Under the pieces are notes generated by a model. The model saw only the letters and a program-made list of their open reading frames with translations. It ran no database searches and was not told where the DNA came from. 64,000 nt of DNA from an uncultured Bacilli bacterium (GTDB lineage Bacteria > Bacillota_I > Bacilli_A > RF39 > UBA660): the NCBI GenBank assembly GCA_934095865.1, contig CAKOKU010000004.1, forward strand, positions 1 to 64,000, written 5' to 3'. A program made the position numbers and the translations under genes. Shown in pieces: positions 59,759-64,000 of this stretch. Numbering within the stretch: position 1 is the stretch's first letter; the number at the start of each line of letters is the position of its first letter.

Positions 59759-62347
59759 TTACCTTTCTTCTTCAATTTTATCACTAATTTCTTGTTTTAG
59801 TTTATAAAGTTCATTTAATGCATCTATTGGTCTTAAATTATCCAAGTTTAATTTTTCTAATTCTTCAATTATCTTATTTTTTTCTGGATTCATTTCTACA
59901 TTTTTGGGATTTGGTTCTTCTTCAGCAACAGCAAAGTCAAATAGACTTACTTGCTTAGTACTATTTTTATATTCTTTATCTTCATAATTTTTTAAAATAT
60001 TACTAGCTCTTTGTAACAATTCTTCTGGCATTCTAGCTAATCTAGCTACATGAATACCGTATGATTTATCAATTGGCCCGTTAATAACTTTGTGTAAGAA
60101 AGTTACTGTGCCATTTTCTTCGTGGGCTTCGACATGAACGTTCTTAATTGTTTTAATTTCACTGGCCAAGCTTGTTAATTCATGATAGTGAGTAGAAAAT
60201 AAAGTCTTACACTTAATGTGCTTACTAATATATTCCAAAATTGCTTGAGCTAAACTCATCCCATCATAGGTAGCAGTTCCACGACCTAATTCATCAAATA
60301 AAATTAAGGAATTTGGGGTGGCATTACAAATGGCATTACAAGCTTCTTTCATTTCTACCATAAATGTTGATTCTCCACTAACTAAATCATCCGATGCTCC
60401 TATACGGGTGAATATCTTATCAACAATCGGCAACACAGCCTTCTTAGCCGGTACAAAAGAACCCGTTTGTGCCATTATTACAATTATAGCTAATTGACGC
60501 ATAAATGTTGATTTACCACTCATATTAGGTCCTGTAATTAAAAGCGTATTAACTCCATCAAGCATCATGCAATCATTTGGTACATACATTCCCTTACTAA
60601 CAGCTTCAACAACTGGATGTCTTCCCTCTTTTATTTTAATTTCATTAGCATCAGTTAATACGGGACGAACTAAATTATATTCTTCTGCGCAAACGGCTAG
60701 TGAAATTAAAGCATCTATTTCACTTAACATTTCGGCATCTTTCTTTAAACTAAATAGATGTTTTTTAATTGTTTCTTTAATTTCATTAAATAAATTATAT
60801 TCTAATTCAATAATTTTTTCTTCAGCATTCAAAATTAAAGCTTCTTTTTCCTTCAAAGCTGGCGAAATAAATCTTTCACAATTAGTCAAGGTCTGTCTTC
60901 TTTCCCAACCAAACTCTTCCATAACCATTTTACTTTGGCCTTTTGATACTTCAATATAATAACCAAATATCTTATTATAGCCAACTTTCAAATTTTTAAT
61001 TCCTGTTTGTTCTTTAAGGCTTTCTTCAAAGGAAGCAATAAATTCCTTACCGCCACTTCTAATACTCCTTAATTCATCTAATTCAGCATTATAACCGCTC
61101 TTTATTAAAGAGCCTTCTCTAATAGTTACTGGTGGATTGTCAAATATAGATTTCTCTAATAACTCATAAACTTCAGTATTAGGATCTAATTCATAATCAA
61201 AACCCAATTTTTTAACATCAATAATAATATTTGGTAAAATTTCTAAGCTTTTTTTAATTTGTAATAAATCTCTAGCATTTAAATTGCCTGATGTAAGTTT
61301 CCCACATAATCTTTGTAAGTCATAAACTTGATATAAATATTCTCGAAGTTCGTCTTTAATGATAAATTCTGTATTAATTTTTTCAATTGCATCATATCTC
61401 TTATTTAATTGGTCTTTATCTTTAAGTGGATGTAATAACCACGATTTTAATTTGCGTGATCCCATTGCCGTCTTACATTTATCAAGTAACCACAATAAGC
61501 TATATGTTCTTTCTTTTAATCTTAAGGTTTCAAAAATTTCTAAGTTGCGAACTGTATGAATATCCATATTTAAATATTTATCTTTGTCTATTATTGTTAT
61601 TTCTCTAATATTTGATATATCTTTCATATTAGTTACAACCAGATAATAGAATAAGTGTTTAATTCCCATTGCAAAGACATCATCTAAATCTTTAATTAAG
61701 TTTTTAACCGTATCATCGTCTAAATAATTATTACTGATAGTTATTTCAATGCCATAATTGTTTTTTAACACTTGAATTAAAGAAATGTTACTATTATCTG
61801 GAAGAACGACTTCTTTGATTCCTAAATTAATAACTTCGTTTAAAATTGCCTCATTAGTATGTTTTATTAAACTAACCATACATTCTCCAGTTGAAATATC
61901 AGCATATGTTAAAGTATAGTTATTTCCATAGTCTAAAATACTAGCAATATAATTATTATCTTTAGGACGCATCATTTCATAATCAGTAATAGTTCCTTTA
62001 CTAATTACTTGAACAACGCCTCTTTTTACCATTCCTTTAGTTGATTTAGGATCTTCTAATTGCTCACAAATGGCTACTTTATACCCTTTTTCAACTAATT
62101 TTTCTAAATAAGGTCTTACCGAATGGAATGGTACCCCACACATAGGAATTCTCTCACTTATACCAGCATTTTTACCTGTTAAAGTTAATTCTAATTCACG
62201 AGCTGCTGTCTCCCCGTCTTCAAAAAACAACTCATAAAAATCCCCAATACGATAAAAAAGCAACTCATCTAGATGTTTATTTTTAATATCTAAATATTGT
62301 TGCATCATGGGACTTAAATCTTCATACTTTACTTCATTTCTTTTCAT
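59759..62347 (-). CDS. mutS: DNA mismatch repair protein MutS
   Basis: 862 residues. Mismatch-recognition domain with FYRIGDFYELFFEDG (Phe-X-Glu), connector, lever/clamp, ATPase with Walker A ITGPNMSGKSTFMRQ, Walker B SLILFDELGRGTATYDG and FSTHYHEL, and a C-terminal helix-turn-helix tail (ELEKLNLDNLRPIDALNEL). It is a MutS1, not MutS2 (no Smr domain). mutL is not in the window. The first gene of the nusB-xse unit, an unusual combination. Confidence 0.97.
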   Translation of the reverse strand: MKRNEVKYEDLSPMMQQYLDIKNKHLDELLFYRIGDFYELFFEDGETAARELELTLTGKNAGISERIPMCGVPFHSVRPYLEKLVEKGYKVAICEQLEDPKSTKGMVKRGVVQVISKGTITDYEMMRPKDNNYIASILDYGNNYTLTYADISTGECMVSLIKHTNEAILNEVINLGIKEVVLPDNSNISLIQVLKNNYGIEITISNNYLDDDTVKNLIKDLDDVFAMGIKHLFYYLVVTNMKDISNIREITIIDKDKYLNMDIHTVRNLEIFETLRLKERTYSLLWLLDKCKTAMGSRKLKSWLLHPLKDKDQLNKRYDAIEKINTEFIIKDELREYLYQVYDLQRLCGKLTSGNLNARDLLQIKKSLEILPNIIIDVKKLGFDYELDPNTEVYELLEKSIFDNPPVTIREGSLIKSGYNAELDELRSIRSGGKEFIASFEESLKEQTGIKNLKVGYNKIFGYYIEVSKGQSKMVMEEFGWERRQTLTNCERFISPALKEKEALILNAEEKIIELEYNLFNEIKETIKKHLFSLKKDAEMLSEIDALISLAVCAEEYNLVRPVLTDANEIKIKEGRHPVVEAVSKGMYVPNDCMMLDGVNTLLITGPNMSGKSTFMRQLAIIVIMAQTGSFVPAKKAVLPIVDKIFTRIGASDDLVSGESTFMVEMKEACNAICNATPNSLILFDELGRGTATYDGMSLAQAILEYISKHIKCKTLFSTHYHELTSLASEIKTIKNVHVEAHEENGTVTFLHKVINGPIDKSYGIHVARLARMPEELLQRASNILKNYEDKEYKNSTKQVSLFDFAVAEEEPNPKNVEMNPEKNKIIEELEKLNLDNLRPIDALNELYKLKQEISDKIEEER

Positions 62348-62467
62348 TTGTACATCACACGGACTATTGTACCAAATTTGCTATTTAAAGTCTACTTAAG
62401 ATAACTAATTATTCTTTATATTTTTACGAAAAAAGACAGCAATTAAGCCATCTTATTATACTGGTAA

Positions 62468-62812
62468 TTATTTCTTTTTCTTAGCATCTTCATAATCGCT
62501 AGTAATTACTTTTTTTCTGGTAGGATCTTTTATAGCTCTCTCATTATCATCAGCAATTGCTTTTTCTTCGGTAGGCTTTTTTACAGCTGGCTCATCATCA
62601 GTATCATACGCCGTAAAACATTCTTCTTCAAAAATCGCATTCAAAATAAAAACTTCGTCATCATTTAAAACTCTATTATGTCCCATCATGTAATTAAGCA
62701 TATCACCTAATGATACTGCATTATCATCATTAGTTATCAAGCCTTGAATTTCTCTTCCAGACATTGGGCTGTATTTAGTAATAAATGTGCCAATTTCTAT
62801 ATCTATTCCCAT
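62468..62812 (-). CDS. Hypothetical protein with acidic/basic tail, possibly 5'-truncated
   Basis: Not recognised. 114 residues: a short ordered part (ITKYSPMSGREIQGLITND, NYMMGHNRVLNDDEVFIL) and from about 75 a low-complexity tail of imperfect repeats (KPTEEKAIADDNERAI, DPTRKKVITSDYEDAKKKK). There is no ribosome binding site before ATG 62812, and the frame continues sensibly upstream (LDKDLKDLIN) for ten codons to a TAG without another normal start. The gene may have lost its 5' end. Confidence 0.45.
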   Translation of the reverse strand: MGIDIEIGTFITKYSPMSGREIQGLITNDDNAVSLGDMLNYMMGHNRVLNDDEVFILNAIFEEECFTAYDTDDEPAVKKPTEEKAIADDNERAIKDPTRKKVITSDYEDAKKKK

Positions 62813-62911
62813 ATTTATTAAATCTTTTAAGTCTTTATCAAGCTAGCGCAAATGAATATATTGTGAAAAACTAATAAAAGCTGGAACAATTACATAAGCA
62901 GCCTTCAAAAC

Positions 62912-63238
62912 TTAATTATCCCTTTTTTCATTAACGAAGTGAATCTTAACATAATTTTCATGAGTATTTTCTAATACTTCACTCGCAGCTGCTTGCAGTT
63001 TTAGAATATCATCTGGTACCGGATGCCTAAAGATATTACAAATAATCCTATTCATTGTATCATAATGATAACCTAATGCTTCAACCAATCGGCCAGATTC
63101 ATCGACGCCTGGTATATTATAAGTTCTAATAAATTGTTTTGGTGTTATAAGGCCTGATGCATTAAGCGAATAATTACCATTCGCACTAAGTGTTACACTA
63201 GGTTCCCCATAAAATTCTTTTAAATCTAATTTACGCAT
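62912..63238 (-). CDS. Hypothetical protein
   Basis: Not recognised. 108 residues, soluble: MRKLDLKEFYGEPSVTLSAN, FIRTYNIPGVDESGRLVEAL, HPVPDDILKLQAAASEVLEN. ATG 63238 is preceded by AGGAAGTGGG. Same strand and spacing as the gene at 62.5 kb; the two could be related in function but nothing shows this. Confidence 0.6.
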   Translation of the reverse strand: MRKLDLKEFYGEPSVTLSANGNYSLNASGLITPKQFIRTYNIPGVDESGRLVEALGYHYDTMNRIICNIFRHPVPDDILKLQAAASEVLENTHENYVKIHFVNEKRDN

Positions 63239-63354
63239 ATATTCCCACTTCCTGTAAAAATACCAAAACTCACTTATAGCTCTATATTATTACACATTAC
63301 TTATTTGAATACAATAAAAAGAGTATTGATTTAAAATTTTTTCTAGAAATTTAT

Positions 63355-64000
63355 CTAATATTTATTTACATCCTTATTTAAAATAACATAAACTTTATGT
63401 TTCTTATAAAAAGCATAAAAAACATCATCAATTCGTAAACTTTGAGAACGCAACTCATCTAATAACCAATTGTAATCTTTCTTAATATTTAATAATGTTT
63501 CTTTTTGAATAACACCATCAATGATAAGTGCCATTGGATAACTACTTTTTAATTTTAAGATATTATAAGGAAATATTGATAGCTTTCCATTTGTCTCCAA
63601 AAAAGCATATTCAATCTCTTCAATACTCTTAATACTATTCTGTCTTAATTGAAACAATAAATCATCAATAGAGTATCTTGCTTTGACCATTTCTTTATAA
63701 TTAATTTTTCCTTCATTTATAATTAATGAAGGTCTACCATCTAAAAAATATCTAACTTTCTTCGACTTAATAGATAAAAACGCTAATAAAATTTCTAATA
63801 TAACTAATACACTTATAGGAATAATTGTATTTAAAATCGTGTCATTAAAATTCTCAATAGAAATAGCTACTAATTCAGCAATTAAAATAGAAACTATTAA
63901 GTCAGTAGTACCCAATTGACCGATTTCTCTTTTTCCCATTAAACGGTAAGAAATAAGAATAAAAAAGTAAAAAAATACCGTTTTACCAGTAATAACCAAC
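63355..64000 (-). CDS. DUF421/YetF-family membrane protein (partial, cut by window edge)
   Basis: About 214 residues visible; the N-terminus continues or starts at the right edge. Three N-terminal helices with YRLMGKREIGQLGTTDLIVS, then RYFLDGRPSLIINEGKINYK and the conserved ARYSIDDLLFQLRQNSIKSI and EIEYAFLETNGKLSIFP of the YetF C-terminal domains. Family function is poorly known; YetF-type proteins occur in several copies in Bacillus spore formers, some in spore membranes. The frame reaches a TTG at 63999. Confidence 0.88.
   Translation of the reverse strand, partial: LVITGKTVFFYFFILISYRLMGKREIGQLGTTDLIVSILIAELVAISIENFNDTILNTIIPISVLVILEILLAFLSIKSKKVRYFLDGRPSLIINEGKINYKEMVKARYSIDDLLFQLRQNSIKSIEEIEYAFLETNGKLSIFPYNILKLKSSYPMALIIDGVIQKETLLNIKKDYNWLLDELRSQSLRIDDVFYAFYKKHKVYVILNKDVNKY

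Noticed and set aside
1..64000. CRISPR arrays, insertion sequences, prophage or toxin-antitoxin loci
   Set aside because: No regularly spaced repeats, transposase, phage structural or clear toxin genes were found; both tyrosine recombinases fit XerC/XerD.

Overview
The window is 64 kb of a strongly AT-rich, densely coding chromosome of a spore-forming, low-GC Gram-positive bacterium (Bacillota, Bacilli-like). Evidence: AGGAGG-type ribosome binding sites, TTGACA-17-TATAAT promoters and U-tailed hairpin terminators; Firmicutes-type replication loading proteins (DnaB/DnaI), GatCAB amidotransferase, RasP and YidD; and sporulation genes for sigma-K, SpoIIM, SpoIVB and SpoVB. TGA is used as a stop (ends of the PfkB, phosphoketolase and RasP genes) and Trp is TGG, so this is the standard bacterial code, not the mycoplasma code. 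Many operons look like shortened Bacillus subtilis operons, which suggests a reduced-genome, probably host-associated uncultured Bacilli lineage (RF39/Erysipelotrichia-like; this placement is inference).

Layout. 0.1-7.5 kb: sigK on the minus strand, then deoD, xerD, pyruvate phosphate dikinase, a PfkB kinase and an Smr protein. 7.6-8.1 kb: minus-strand tRNAs Leu(TAG), Ile/Met(CAT) and Ser(GCT). 8.3-10.3 kb: a membrane protein with three Cys-pair repeats, a histidine-free metal-type binding lipoprotein and yidD. 10.5-26.3 kb: rnc-smc, a protein built of RNA-polymerase alpha-CTD-like repeats, phosphoketolase, a CPWC thioredoxin-like protein, dnaB-dnaI, uppS-cdsA-rasP and a NagZ-like glycosidase. 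26.4-34.8 kb: rpsB-tsf behind a structured leader, an RlmN-like radical SAM protein, uvrC, an RnfC/RnfD-like pair and queA.

34.8-50.2 kb is a condensed, interrupted version of the B. subtilis queA-spoVB-comN-relA-dtd-hisS-(6S RNA)-tcdA-rarA-mnmA neighbourhood, with gatCAB, a glucosaminidase-like protein and a HerA-type ATPase inserted. 50.3-56.7 kb holds xerC, a previously easy-to-miss 44-residue Asn/Ala/Lys-rich gene, a ZIP transporter, an AT-rich gap, an HTH regulator, mnmA, spoIIM, a 32-residue membrane peptide and mscL. 56.8-62.4 kb is mutS-nusB-xseA-xseB-spoIVB, all on the minus strand. The last 1.6 kb has two unknown genes and a YetF-family gene cut by the window edge.

Functional themes are information processing and repair, tRNA biology, cell-envelope synthesis and late sporulation (SpoIVB signals activation of pro-sigma-K, and both genes are here). 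No obvious CRISPR array, insertion sequence, prophage or defence island is visible. The most interesting points are within core genes: a Rel protein whose hydrolase motif is broken, S2 fused to a Rho-N domain, an Rnf complex reduced to C and D, a zinc-type binding protein without histidine, an RlmN relative lacking one mechanistic cysteine, and the alpha-CTD repeat protein.
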